64,000 bases of DNA from Acidobacteriota bacterium (GTDB lineage: Bacteria; Acidobacteriota; Terriglobia; UBA7540), in contig JAKCCV010000001.1 in assembly GCA_021838785.1 (NCBI GenBank), forward strand, positions 310,001-374,000. Reading direction: 5' to 3'. Each line of letters begins with the position of its first letter. Positions within the stretch are counted from its first letter, which is position 1. Positions 33,219-41,065 of this stretch are shown here, piece after piece. A model generated the notes under the pieces. It saw only the letters and a list, made by a program, of their open reading frames with translations. It was not told the DNA's origin and did no database searches. Position numbers and translations under genes: made by a program.

Positions 33219-34476
33219 GCAGCACTCCCCGTTGCGTGGTGATAAGAAGCAGGGCTTGGTCAAGCGGCGTTCCGGGACCGCATTGACGCGCGGCGGCCCC
33301 TTCTGCGGCCGCGACGGCATCCATCAAAGGAACCAGCAGGTCGGGTTGCCGCATGAGTTTCCATTGGACGGCATTGGGTTTGATCTTCTCAAGCTGCGCA
33401 TAGGCTGCCTGAAGTGGCCCCTGAGATGTTTGGGAGGAAAGGTGTTGGCCGCTGGACTTGGCGCACTCCTGGAGACGCATGCGGGCGCGTTCAAACGCTG
33501 CCAGAGCGCGACTCACCCGAAGCGATTCCGCCAGGCGCGGTTGATAAGGGTCCAGGTGGAGGACGGCTTCGCTCACGGCAAGCTCGTGGAGCTGCCGCGC
33601 ATTGGCCGCGTGATCGGCCGCCGCGGTGACCAGATAATGCGCTGCTTCAGTGTACTGCTCCAGGTGGAAGGCCGCTTCGCCCGCCCCCGCCCATGCAGCC
33701 TTGGGGCGTGGGTTAAGCCGCAGCGCTCGTTGGAACTCCGCCAGAGCACGGCGGTAATCCTGAACCTCCAAAAACATCTGTCCCACCTGGGTGTGCAGCG
33801 GCGAGTTCTCCGGCAAGCCGCCCGCCAGCGTAATCAGCTCCGAGTCCGCATGGGCCATCATCCCCTGTTGCAACAGCAAATGGATCAGCTCCAAGCGAAC
33901 TTCCCGGCGATGGAGCACGGCATCTCGCAGCCACACCCCGTAAATCGCGGCATGATAGTAGGCGATGGCTTGTTGAATGTTTCCCTGCCGCAACGAGAGG
34001 CGAGCCAGTTCCAAATTCACCTCGCCGTCGCCCGGCTCGCGCGACCATAGCGTGCGGAGATAGGCACGAGCTTCCACCAGATGTCCCTCCCGCATCAAGG
34101 CTCGGCCCAGATTGAGAAGGTCAAGGTCATTGCTGCGCGAGTAGTTGAGGGCGTTGTGGAAATCTTCAACGGCCTGGCGCGGATGACCGGAGCGGAGCGC
34201 CGCCTCACCCCGCTGGCGCCATTGCAGGGCCAGCGCTTTTTCCCGGGCATGATAACCCCGCACGACGAAGCCGGTGATCACAAAGAAAATCGCCAACAGA
34301 ATCAAACTCGCCAGCAGGAGGCTTTCCGGCTCCAGTTTCCAGAAGAGAAAGCGGTGGTGGGTGGAGCAAATGGGGCATTCCATCTGACCAAATGGAATGG
34401 TCTGACCACATTGGGGGCAAACGTGATCGCCCTTGGCAGGTTGAGTCGGGGATTGTACCGAAGCGTGGTCAGACAT
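33211..34476 (-). CDS. membrane-anchored zinc-ribbon TPR protein
   Basis: 421 residues. An N-terminal zinc ribbon (CPQCGQ, then CPICS; four Cys) is followed by one transmembrane helix (about 50-72, LLLASLILLAIFFVITGFVV) and about six tetratricopeptide repeats (100-300). The tail (310-421) has no recognised domain. Probably a cytoplasmic zinc ribbon with periplasmic TPR scaffold, or the reverse. Its stop overlaps the start of the CLC gene, suggesting co-production; the connection is unexplained. Confidence 0.65.
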   Translation of the reverse strand: MSDHASVQSPTQPAKGDHVCPQCGQTIPFGQMECPICSTHHRFLFWKLEPESLLLASLILLAIFFVITGFVVRGYHAREKALALQWRQRGEAALRSGHPRQAVEDFHNALNYSRSNDLDLLNLGRALMREGHLVEARAYLRTLWSREPGDGEVNLELARLSLRQGNIQQAIAYYHAAIYGVWLRDAVLHRREVRLELIHLLLQQGMMAHADSELITLAGGLPENSPLHTQVGQMFLEVQDYRRALAEFQRALRLNPRPKAAWAGAGEAAFHLEQYTEAAHYLVTAAADHAANARQLHELAVSEAVLHLDPYQPRLAESLRVSRALAAFERARMRLQECAKSSGQHLSSQTSQGPLQAAYAQLEKIKPNAVQWKLMRQPDLLVPLMDAVAAAEGAAARQCGPGTPLDQALLLITTQRGVLRD

Positions 34477-34737
34477 CCGCGGTCATAAAGGGAAATTCCC
34501 CTCGTTTAATGGATAACAATATCACACGACACCTAAAAACCTCAAAAAAAATCGGCCATCTCCGGCGTCTCAAGCGGCTTCACCGTGGACTCGCCGAGAA
34601 CGGCGAGCCACACGTGACGCGATGGTCGCCCGGCTCGAGCAGCGAAAATCCCCGCCATCAAAAGATAAACCGCGGCGTTCGCCGGTTGGCCCCGGCGAGG
34701 GATTCGTGTTATGAAAGGGACGAAGGAGTCACGCCGA
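34477..34737. other. divergent intergenic region
   Basis: 260 bp between the TPR gene and the aldo/keto reductase gene, facing apart. An AT-rich stretch near 34500-34550 probably holds promoters, but I cannot define boxes with confidence. Confidence 0.3.
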
Positions 34738-35709
34738 ATGGAATATCGAAATCTCGGGCATACCGACTTAAAAGTTTCCCGGCTTTCGCTTGGAACTATG
34801 ACGTTTGGTTCTTCAACCGATGCAGCGACGGCGGAGCGCATGGTGGCGCGTGCGCTCGACGCGGGTATCAATTTTTTTGATACGGCGAACGTCTATAACC
34901 ACGGCGTCGCCGAAACCTTCTTGGGTCAGGCCCTGGGCAGCCGGCGACATCAAGTGATGGTGGCGACGAAGGTGTTTGGAAAAATGGGCGACGGCCCCGA
35001 CGATTCAGGTCTCAGCCGCGTCGCCATTCGGAAGGCGGTGGATCAGAGCCTGAAACGTTTGGGACGCGACTACGTGGATGTCTATTATCTCCACCAACCG
35101 GACTGGAAAACCCCTATCGAGGAAACGCTCGCGGCCATGCAGGAGCTGGTGAGCGCCGGGAAGGTTCGCTATCCCGCGGTTTCCAACTACGCGGCGTGGC
35201 AGGTGGCGGAAATTCATGCCTTGGCGCAACAGAACGGCTTTCAGCCACCATCCCTCGCGCAAGTCATGTACAACTTGCTGGCACGGCGCATTGAGGATGA
35301 GTTTCTGAGTTTTGCGCGCCGCTACGGCATTGGCATCATCGCCTACAATCCGCTGGCGGGCGGATTACTGACGGGCAAACAGCGGCCCGAGGCCGGACCC
35401 CTTCCCGGAACCCGCTTCGACAACAATCGCATGTACCTGGATCGCTACTGGCACGAAGAAAACTTTGCCGCCGTTGATGACTTACAAGCCATTGCTCAGG
35501 CCGCGGGAAGGTCGCTGGTGGAATTGGCGTTTCAATGGCTGTTGGCCCAACCGCAGGTGGATGGCGTGATTTTGGGTGCCTCCACGATGGAGCAACTGGA
35601 GCAGAACATACGGGCCTCCGAGGGCAAACCTCTCGCGCCCGAGACACTGGCCGCCTGCGACCGCGTCTCGAAACGATTGCACGGCGTGGCTCCCCGGTAC
35701 AACCGCTGA
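34738..35709 (+). CDS. aldo/keto reductase
   Basis: 323 residues from the ATG at 34738, which has GAAGGAG 9 bp upstream. AKR signature: DAGINFFDTANVYNHGVAETFLGQAL (catalytic Asp and Tyr), MVATKVFGKMG (Lys), VDVYYLHQPDWKTPIEETL (His), IAYNPLAGGLLTGK, and LAQPQVDGVILGASTMEQLEQN (NADPH 2'-phosphate loop). Closest to the YghZ/AKR12-14 type. Soluble NADPH-dependent carbonyl reductase, substrate unknown. Monocistronic, converging on the cytochrome gene. Confidence 0.92.
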   Translation: MEYRNLGHTDLKVSRLSLGTMTFGSSTDAATAERMVARALDAGINFFDTANVYNHGVAETFLGQALGSRRHQVMVATKVFGKMGDGPDDSGLSRVAIRKAVDQSLKRLGRDYVDVYYLHQPDWKTPIEETLAAMQELVSAGKVRYPAVSNYAAWQVAEIHALAQQNGFQPPSLAQVMYNLLARRIEDEFLSFARRYGIGIIAYNPLAGGLLTGKQRPEAGPLPGTRFDNNRMYLDRYWHEENFAAVDDLQAIAQAAGRSLVELAFQWLLAQPQVDGVILGASTMEQLEQNIRASEGKPLAPETLAACDRVSKRLHGVAPRYNR

Positions 35710-35729
35710 GCCGGATGAGATGCGCAGCG

Positions 35730-36308
35730 CTACTTTTTGACGGCTTTGGCCTTGGCGATCTTTTTGCCCGGCGTGGCCGAGGCCGGTGCGGCCGGCGGCG
35801 CAGGAGGCGCAAGCGCCTGTTGCACGTTGGCCGGCAAGTGGTTGGCATTGGCGAGCAGGAGACTCACCGCGTAGAGATCATCGTTCGTCAATGAGCTTTC
35901 AAAGCCGGGCATGCCGCTCAGTCGGATGCCGTGTTGCGCCTTCCAATACGTTACTCCCACGGGATCGTTGGTGACCATATGCCCAGGCTCAAAAAGCTGG
36001 GGCGGGTGAGGAAACATACCCTTGGCGACTCGGCTTTCCGGCTGATTAGGGAAGCCGTGGCACAGAACGCAATTGTGCGTGTACACGCGCGCGCCGGCCA
36101 GCAACACGGCGTCACTCGCCGTTTTCGACAGCGTCTTGGGCGCTTCTCGCCGCAGCACGGCGTGCAGGGCCGTCTTGGCGAAAAACCGCTCGAAAGGCAT
36201 GGGCGGCGCCGAGGTTGCCACTGGCGCCAGCCCTAAACTCACATAAACGTAAAAAGCTGCCGGAACCAACAAAATTCCGATAATCACACCAACAATGAAT
36301 TTGCCCAT
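35730..36308 (-). CDS. membrane-anchored monohaem cytochrome c
   Basis: 192 residues. An N-terminal uncleaved anchor (VGVIIGILLVPAAFYVYVSLG), haem-binding CVLCH in VYTHNCVLCHGFPNQPES, and an axial Met in IRLSGMPGFESSLTNDDLYAVSLLLAN. The tail is Ala/Pro/Lys-rich. Class I c-type fold, facing the periplasm. Partner unknown. A 270-bp gene-free gap lies upstream. Confidence 0.88.
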   Translation of the reverse strand: MGKFIVGVIIGILLVPAAFYVYVSLGLAPVATSAPPMPFERFFAKTALHAVLRREAPKTLSKTASDAVLLAGARVYTHNCVLCHGFPNQPESRVAKGMFPHPPQLFEPGHMVTNDPVGVTYWKAQHGIRLSGMPGFESSLTNDDLYAVSLLLANANHLPANVQQALAPPAPPAAPASATPGKKIAKAKAVKK

Positions 36309-36579
36309 GGAAATCCTCTCCTCAACGTCGGATTCGCGCGCGCCACCCCGTCCGTTCCGGGTGGGCCAACGTTGCTACTCTATTCCATTTTGGCGGCCGA
36401 ATGTAGAATTTTATTTCCTCGCGCCGGTCCTCGCCCAGCGCCACAGGGAATGGACTCGAGCCAGCCCCTCGACCCCGCAACGCGCTCTTCACGGGTTACC
36501 TGAAGGGAAGCCTCGCCGCCTCTGCCCTTCCCCGTGCCGTCAGCGCCGGTACTGAAATCAGCCAAAATCGCTGGGCCCG
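36309..36579. other. gene-free interval
   Basis: Between the start of the cytochrome c gene and the end of the ACP-KAS III gene, both on the minus strand. It should hold the cytochrome promoter; I see no clear boxes, terminator or RNA. Confidence 0.3.
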
Positions 36580-37857
36580 TCAGTGCAAATACGTCCCGCC
36601 CCAAAGTAACCCAGGGCCGACGGCGGCCAGAAAGATTAGGGGCTGAGGGGCGCGTTTTGCCAGGGCGTCCAACGCAACGCACAGGCTCACGCCGCACGTC
36701 GCCGAACCGAGGTTGCCGTAGGTTCGCGAGACGAGCGGGACTTTTTCGATCGGGATGCGGGCGTTTTGCGCGAAGATGCGCACCAGGCGCGGGTTGGGCT
36801 CGTGAAGGGCGAAGGCGTCCACCTCGGAGCGCGGGCGCCCGCTCAGCCGCTCCAGTTGCTCGACCGTTCGCGCCAGCCGCTCCACCGCCGCGCGGCCCAA
36901 TTGCTCTCCGTGAAAGCGGAATTCCCAGTCGGTCTGATGCCCCACTTTCACTTCCAGCGCCGAGGCCATCCCGCCCGAGCAGCCGAAGGTGAACTTCCCA
37001 ATGGTCAGTCCCTCCTCGCCCGCAGCTTGCGCGGGTCTCAGAACGAAGGCGCACGCGCCATCGCCAAACAGTCCCCGAAACTCGCCCGGCGTCCCGCGCG
37101 GTCGGAGCATCCGGCTGTGAACCTCCGTGGCTACCACGAGAGCTACCCCACGCTCGCGCGTTGAAAGGGCAGCGCTCGCGGCCTGCATGGAGTTGACGAG
37201 TCCGACGCACGCCCCACCCAGGTCGAACACGGCGCATGATTCGCGCAAAAGAAGCCGCGTGTGCAGCGCCGCGCCGATAGACGGTAGGGCCAGAAACGTC
37301 GTACTGGTTACCGCTAGAACGCTCACGTCGTCAGCCTGAACCCGAGCCGCATCGAAGGCAGCCTCGGCGGCTTTTTGCGCAAGCGAAACCTGGTCCTCCT
37401 GCTCAGATGCATACCGGAATGATTCAAAACCAGCACCGGCTGAGAGGGTACCGGGTGGAAGGCCGCACTCTGCTTCGGCTGTCGCGGCGGCAATCTCGCG
37501 ACCGCCCAACGCGTAACCCCAGCCGACGACAGCCGCTCCGGGTCCCGCCGCCGACTCCAATCGCTCGGTGGTAGCCGCTTCGTCGCGGGCCCTGAGCGAC
37601 TTTGCTCCTTCCACCACAGCCTCGATCAGGGCGCGGATGCTTTGGGGCCTGTTTTGGGGCCAGGGGTTCCCGAAGTCGGTTATTTGGGCGAGGTCTTCGA
37701 TTCCCGTAAGAACGCCGACCCACCCCATGGAGTCAAGAAAGCCGGCCTGCACCAAGTCCACTTCGTCCCCAGGCAACGCTTTCCCAGCAGGGATCTCCCT
37801 TTGGACAATCTCACGGATCAACTGCGGCAGTTGAGTTGTCTTCCACGACGCACCCAT
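36580..37857 (-). CDS. acyl carrier protein - ketoacyl synthase III fusion
   Basis: 425 residues. Residues 1-90 look like an acyl carrier protein: helix 1, then EVDLVQAGFLDSMGWVGVLTGIED, with Ser43 in the D-S-M position where phosphopantetheine attaches. From about 105 on it is a thiolase-fold KAS III: active-site Cys217 in DLGGACVGLVNSM, His352 in ALHEPNPRLVRIF, Asn382 in TYGNLGSATCGVSL. All three catalytic residues are present. Presumably condenses an acyl starter with a malonyl unit on its own carrier. GGAGG 9 bp before the ATG; 6 bp after the dual-OB-like gene. Confidence 0.75.
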   Translation of the reverse strand: MGASWKTTQLPQLIREIVQREIPAGKALPGDEVDLVQAGFLDSMGWVGVLTGIEDLAQITDFGNPWPQNRPQSIRALIEAVVEGAKSLRARDEAATTERLESAAGPGAAVVGWGYALGGREIAAATAEAECGLPPGTLSAGAGFESFRYASEQEDQVSLAQKAAEAAFDAARVQADDVSVLAVTSTTFLALPSIGAALHTRLLLRESCAVFDLGGACVGLVNSMQAASAALSTRERGVALVVATEVHSRMLRPRGTPGEFRGLFGDGACAFVLRPAQAAGEEGLTIGKFTFGCSGGMASALEVKVGHQTDWEFRFHGEQLGRAAVERLARTVEQLERLSGRPRSEVDAFALHEPNPRLVRIFAQNARIPIEKVPLVSRTYGNLGSATCGVSLCVALDALAKRAPQPLIFLAAVGPGLLWGGTYLH

Positions 37858-37863
37858 GTGGGG

Positions 37864-38607
37864 CTACCTCCGCGCGAGCGTCTCCAGCCAGGAATCCTGG
37901 GGCTGAGGAAAAAGCGAATCGAGCATCAGCCAGCACTTTTGGTCCTGCATGCCGCGCGCGAGGCCAACCCTCGCAAAGAGGTTGGGTGAGTCCATCATCT
38001 CGCGGCGGATGGGGCCGTTCAGAAATTTTTCGGCATGAATTCCCGCTGGCGCGTCTTTGGAGTGGTTCATAAGACGGTGAAGGAAAGCCATCCACTCGCG
38101 ATCCACCACAGGCAGGCTCTCGAGACGTTCGCCTGATTGTAGGGCCAATCGGACGCGGAGCGTCACGCGGCTTGGATCTTCGAATATTCGGAACCATAGG
38201 TTTTTGACCTCGCAGCCGCAAATGGAGCGGCAGCCCTGTCCCGACGGAACCCAAGAGTTGCCGCGCGAGCTTTGCGACGCAATTTGACACCCGAATAGGT
38301 CTTCCAGGCGGGCGGCCACCTCCGCGCGTTTCAAGGCACTAACCAATTGAGGCTCATCGAGCGCCCGGTCGCGTTTCCTGAGTCCGAACGATTGGTGGTC
38401 TTCGAGGTGCGGCGGATTTGCGTTCGGCATCGGCACAAGACGGGTGAGGGCAGTATCGCCGCGCCGGTGGGGGAAGGCGGACCAAGCGAAACCGCGCGGC
38501 GGCATCGGCCGCACGGATCGGAAGACGCCGGGTGAAATCTCTTCGACTCCTATCACACAAAAGCCCCGACCCATCACCGTGATGTCAGAGAGGATCAGCT
38601 CCGTCAC
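37864..38607 (-). CDS. DUF488-associated dual-OB-domain-like protein
   Basis: 247 residues from the GTG at 38607, which overlaps the end of the upstream DUF488 gene and has GGGGCAGGA upstream. Opening strand TELILSDITVMGRGFCVIGVEEI with SVRPMPP and WSAFPHRRGD resembles proteins annotated as dual OB domain next to DUF488 genes. The rest is unfamiliar, with a cysteine group GCRSICGCEV. Role unknown; its overlap with DUF488 suggests a complex. Confidence 0.5.
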   Translation of the reverse strand: MTELILSDITVMGRGFCVIGVEEISPGVFRSVRPMPPRGFAWSAFPHRRGDTALTRLVPMPNANPPHLEDHQSFGLRKRDRALDEPQLVSALKRAEVAARLEDLFGCQIASQSSRGNSWVPSGQGCRSICGCEVKNLWFRIFEDPSRVTLRVRLALQSGERLESLPVVDREWMAFLHRLMNHSKDAPAGIHAEKFLNGPIRREMMDSPNLFARVGLARGMQDQKCWLMLDSLFPQPQDSWLETLARR

Positions 38608-39100
38608 GTTTCCTGCCCCTCCGTTTGGGCTGCCGGCGCCTGTCCAAGACCAGGTGAGCAATGCTTACGTCGTGCCCCTGGCGGTTCCACTCGTTGGCGA
38701 GCATCTCGGCGACCAGGCGGCGGTGGCATTTCTCGGGTGTGGCCTCAGAGCAAAGCAGTGCCACGCTCCCCTCAAAGTCAGCCGGCGAGATGCTCTCCGG
38801 CAGGTGGCGGGCGCGCATCAACTCCATGAATGCCTTCTCATACGCGGACCAATCACGAGATTTACGATAGGCGTCGCGAATCTCCGGGCTCGGCGCCAGC
38901 CGCGGATCATGCACGTAGCGGATGGCAAGGATGCGCTCCAGGAAAAAAGCAATATCCGGAAACTTGGCAAAGCCGGAGAGCTGACCGCCAGGATTGGCGC
39001 GCACGTCAATCAGCTTTCGCACCCCGGCTTCTCTGAGAAGCCCAAAGAACTCTTCGGCAGTTTTTTGAGTAAAGCCGATGGTGTAGAGGGTGAAGCGCAT
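38585..39100 (-). CDS. DUF488 family protein (copy 1)
   Basis: 171 residues. YTIGFTQKTAEEFFGLLREAGVRKLIDVRANP opens the fold, and the cysteine motif LLCSEATPEKCHRRLVAEML is the family hallmark. Function of the family is unknown. It starts 7 bp after the second DUF488 copy and overlaps the dual-OB-like gene. Confidence 0.85.
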   Translation of the reverse strand: MRFTLYTIGFTQKTAEEFFGLLREAGVRKLIDVRANPGGQLSGFAKFPDIAFFLERILAIRYVHDPRLAPSPEIRDAYRKSRDWSAYEKAFMELMRARHLPESISPADFEGSVALLCSEATPEKCHRRLVAEMLANEWNRQGHDVSIAHLVLDRRRQPKRRGRKRDGADPL

Positions 39101-39107
39101 GGGCGGG

Positions 39108-39758
39108 CTAAAAGCGCTCGATGAGGTGGGGGTCGAGGCGGAAGGCGCATTTTTGGGCTTGGAGGTCGAGGGCGCGGGCGAGGGCGTCGGCGCGGGCGTT
39201 GGGGAAAAGGGTGTTGGCGGCGAGGTCGGCGAAGCCGGTGGAGCGCAGCAAGCGGTCTTCGGCGGCCGCCTGAGTCTCCTCGCTTCCGTCTTTGCGGAGG
39301 TGGAGCGGCGCGAGGCCGCGAGCCACCAGCTCGGGGGCGATCATCAGGAAGCGGTGACACTCGAGGGGATCGTCTTCGGCGCACAGGAGCGCCAGGCGTC
39401 GAGTTTGCGCTTCCCGCTCAACGCGCTCGACGCCGGCGCCAAAAGCGTAGGAGCGGCGGCGAGCGCGATAATCCACCACGCCGTCGGGGCCGTAGGCGGC
39501 GGGATCGTCCGGGCGGCCGCCCAATTCTTCGCCGAGAAAAAGATAGGCGATGCCGTTGCTCTCGAGAATCTTTTCAAGCACCGCGCGGTTGAACTGGGGA
39601 AAGCGACCGCTCACCGGCTGGCTACGAACGTCCACGAGAAGCTCGATGCGGCGCGACAACAGGAGGCGCAGGAATTCGTCCGCTTCCATCGAGGAATGGC
39701 CGACGGTGAAGAGAGCGGTTGGGCGGGAGTCCGGCAGGTTGGGATTTGCGGGCGGCAT
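39108..39758 (-). CDS. DUF488 family protein (copy 2)
   Basis: 216 residues from the ATG at 39758. FTVGHSSMEADEFLRLLLSRRIELLVDVRSQPVS and the cysteine motif LLCAEDDPLECHRFLM define the family; FLGEELGGRP is also typical. The C-terminal 50 residues are an extension. Divergent from copy 1, so not a recent duplicate. First gene of the leftward operon DUF488-DUF488-dual OB-ACP/KAS III, starting 13 bp from the nearby inverted repeat. Confidence 0.85.
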   Translation of the reverse strand: MPPANPNLPDSRPTALFTVGHSSMEADEFLRLLLSRRIELLVDVRSQPVSGRFPQFNRAVLEKILESNGIAYLFLGEELGGRPDDPAAYGPDGVVDYRARRRSYAFGAGVERVEREAQTRRLALLCAEDDPLECHRFLMIAPELVARGLAPLHLRKDGSEETQAAAEDRLLRSTGFADLAANTLFPNARADALARALDLQAQKCAFRLDPHLIERF

Positions 39759-39770
39759 GGTTCCGGCCTC

Positions 39771-39809
39771 ATTGTACACCAAACCGATGCGGGGTTTTGC
39801 GTGTACAAT
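39771..39809. promoter_or_regulatory. perfect 9-bp inverted repeat in a divergent promoter
   Basis: ATTGTACAC (39771-39779) and GTGTACAAT (39801-39809) mirror each other with a 21-bp spacer, centres about 30 bp apart (three helical turns). Each arm contains TACAAT, which can serve as a -10 box for the gene on its own side. Start codons at 39758 and 39820 then lie only 10-13 bp away, implying very short or leaderless mRNAs. No -35 is obvious. Could also be the operator of a dimeric repressor. Confidence 0.55.
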
Positions 39810-39819
39810 TTGATGCGCC

Positions 39820-40887
39820 ATGAAAACTCATCGCATTGCCTTGCTCGCCGGCGACGGCATTGGGAAAGAAGTGATTCCGCAAGCGACGAGGGTGCTGGAA
39901 GCCGCGGCGCAAGGTTTTCAGTTGACCTTCGAGCCTTTTGATTGGGGATGTGAGTATTACCTGCGCACCGGCCGGATGATGCCGGAGGATGGTCTCGACC
40001 AGCTTCGCCCGTTTGACGCTATTTTACTGGGCGCGATTGGGCATCCGACGGTTCCGGATCACATTTCCCTGCGCGAGTTGCTCTTGCGGATTCGATTTGG
40101 GTTTGATCTCTACGTCAATCTCCGCCCGATTGAGGTATTGCCGGGATTGGAGCCTCCGCTGCGCAACAAAAAGCCGGAAGACATCCACATGCTCTTTATT
40201 CGGGAGAACTCGGAGGGGGAATACTGCGGGCTGGGCGGGCGGTTCAAGCGCGGCACGGCCGATGAGTTTGCCATCCAGCACGCCGTTTTTACGCGCAAAG
40301 GCGTGGAGCGCATCCTTCGCTACGCCTTTGAGCAAGCCCGACGCCGACCCCGCAAGCGCTTGGCCAGCGCCACCAAATCGAATGCCCTCAATTACAGCAT
40401 GGTCCTGTGGGACGAAGTGCTCAAGGAAGTCGGGCGCGATTATCCCGACGTGTCGGTGAGCAACTACCACGTGGACGCGCTCGCGGCCCGCATGATTACG
40501 CATCCGGAGAGTCTGGACGTGGTCGTTGCCTCGAACCTGTTCGCCGATATCCTGACCGACCTCGGCGGGGCGCTCCAGAGCAGCTTGGGCTTGGCTGCGA
40601 GCGCCAACCTGAACCCCGGCACGCGCCTGGCCCCTCCCATGTTTGAGCCGGTGCATGGCAGCGCGCCGGATATTGAAGGCCGAGGCATTGCCAACCCCAT
40701 CGCGGCGATATGGACCGCGGCATTGATGCTCGAACATCTCGGCGAAACGGGTGCGGCCAACCGCATGATGAACGCCCTCCGCGCCGTCACGCGAGAAGGA
40801 AAAGTTCGCACGCCCGATTTGGGTGGCCAAAATACCACGCGAGAATTCGCCGATGCGGTCATTGCGAGGCTCGTCAATGCCGACTAA
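39820..40887 (+). CDS. D-malate/tartrate dehydrogenase-type isocitrate/isopropylmalate dehydrogenase
   Basis: 355 residues. LLAGDGIGKEVIPQA, then LRPIEVLPGLEPPLRNKKPEDIHMLFIRENSEGEYCGLGGRF, then NYHVDALAARM, SNLFADILTDLGGALQSSLGLA and FEPVHGSAPDIEGRGIANP: metal-dependent beta-decarboxylating dehydrogenase of the DmlA/TtuC branch (D-malate to pyruvate, tartrate). 3-isopropylmalate dehydrogenase is the nearest alternative. No ribosome site is visible before the ATG, consistent with a leaderless transcript from the adjacent divergent promoter. Confidence 0.85.
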   Translation: MKTHRIALLAGDGIGKEVIPQATRVLEAAAQGFQLTFEPFDWGCEYYLRTGRMMPEDGLDQLRPFDAILLGAIGHPTVPDHISLRELLLRIRFGFDLYVNLRPIEVLPGLEPPLRNKKPEDIHMLFIRENSEGEYCGLGGRFKRGTADEFAIQHAVFTRKGVERILRYAFEQARRRPRKRLASATKSNALNYSMVLWDEVLKEVGRDYPDVSVSNYHVDALAARMITHPESLDVVVASNLFADILTDLGGALQSSLGLAASANLNPGTRLAPPMFEPVHGSAPDIEGRGIANPIAAIWTAALMLEHLGETGAANRMMNALRAVTREGKVRTPDLGGQNTTREFADAVIARLVNAD

Positions 40888-40896
40888 TGCCCTCAG

Positions 40897-40926
40897 GGGC
40901 CACACAGAAATGGCCCTCGTTTAATA
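40897..40926 (+). terminator. possible terminator after the DmlA-type gene
   Basis: GGGCCA (40897-40902), an 8-base loop, TGGCCC (40911-40916), then CGTTTAAT. A short stem with a poor T run; weak call. Confidence 0.35.
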
Positions 40927-41065
40927 GGAAGACGTCGCACCCTTTCAGGGACAAGACGGTCGTCAGAGCGACTCTTCGCTTTTCTGCGGAAGGCTCTCAG
41001 GCAGAGCACCGGCCCGGCCAAATTTCCCAATCAGTGCCCTCCGGCTTCCAAGGGGATGCGCCGAG

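Noticed and set aside
34498-40926. Repeated 12-mer CCCTCGTTTAAT at 34499 and 40914
   Set aside because: Only two copies, one after a hairpin and one not; probably chance.
40897-40926. Strong terminator after the DmlA-type gene
   Set aside because: Kept only as a weak call: six-base stem and poor T run.
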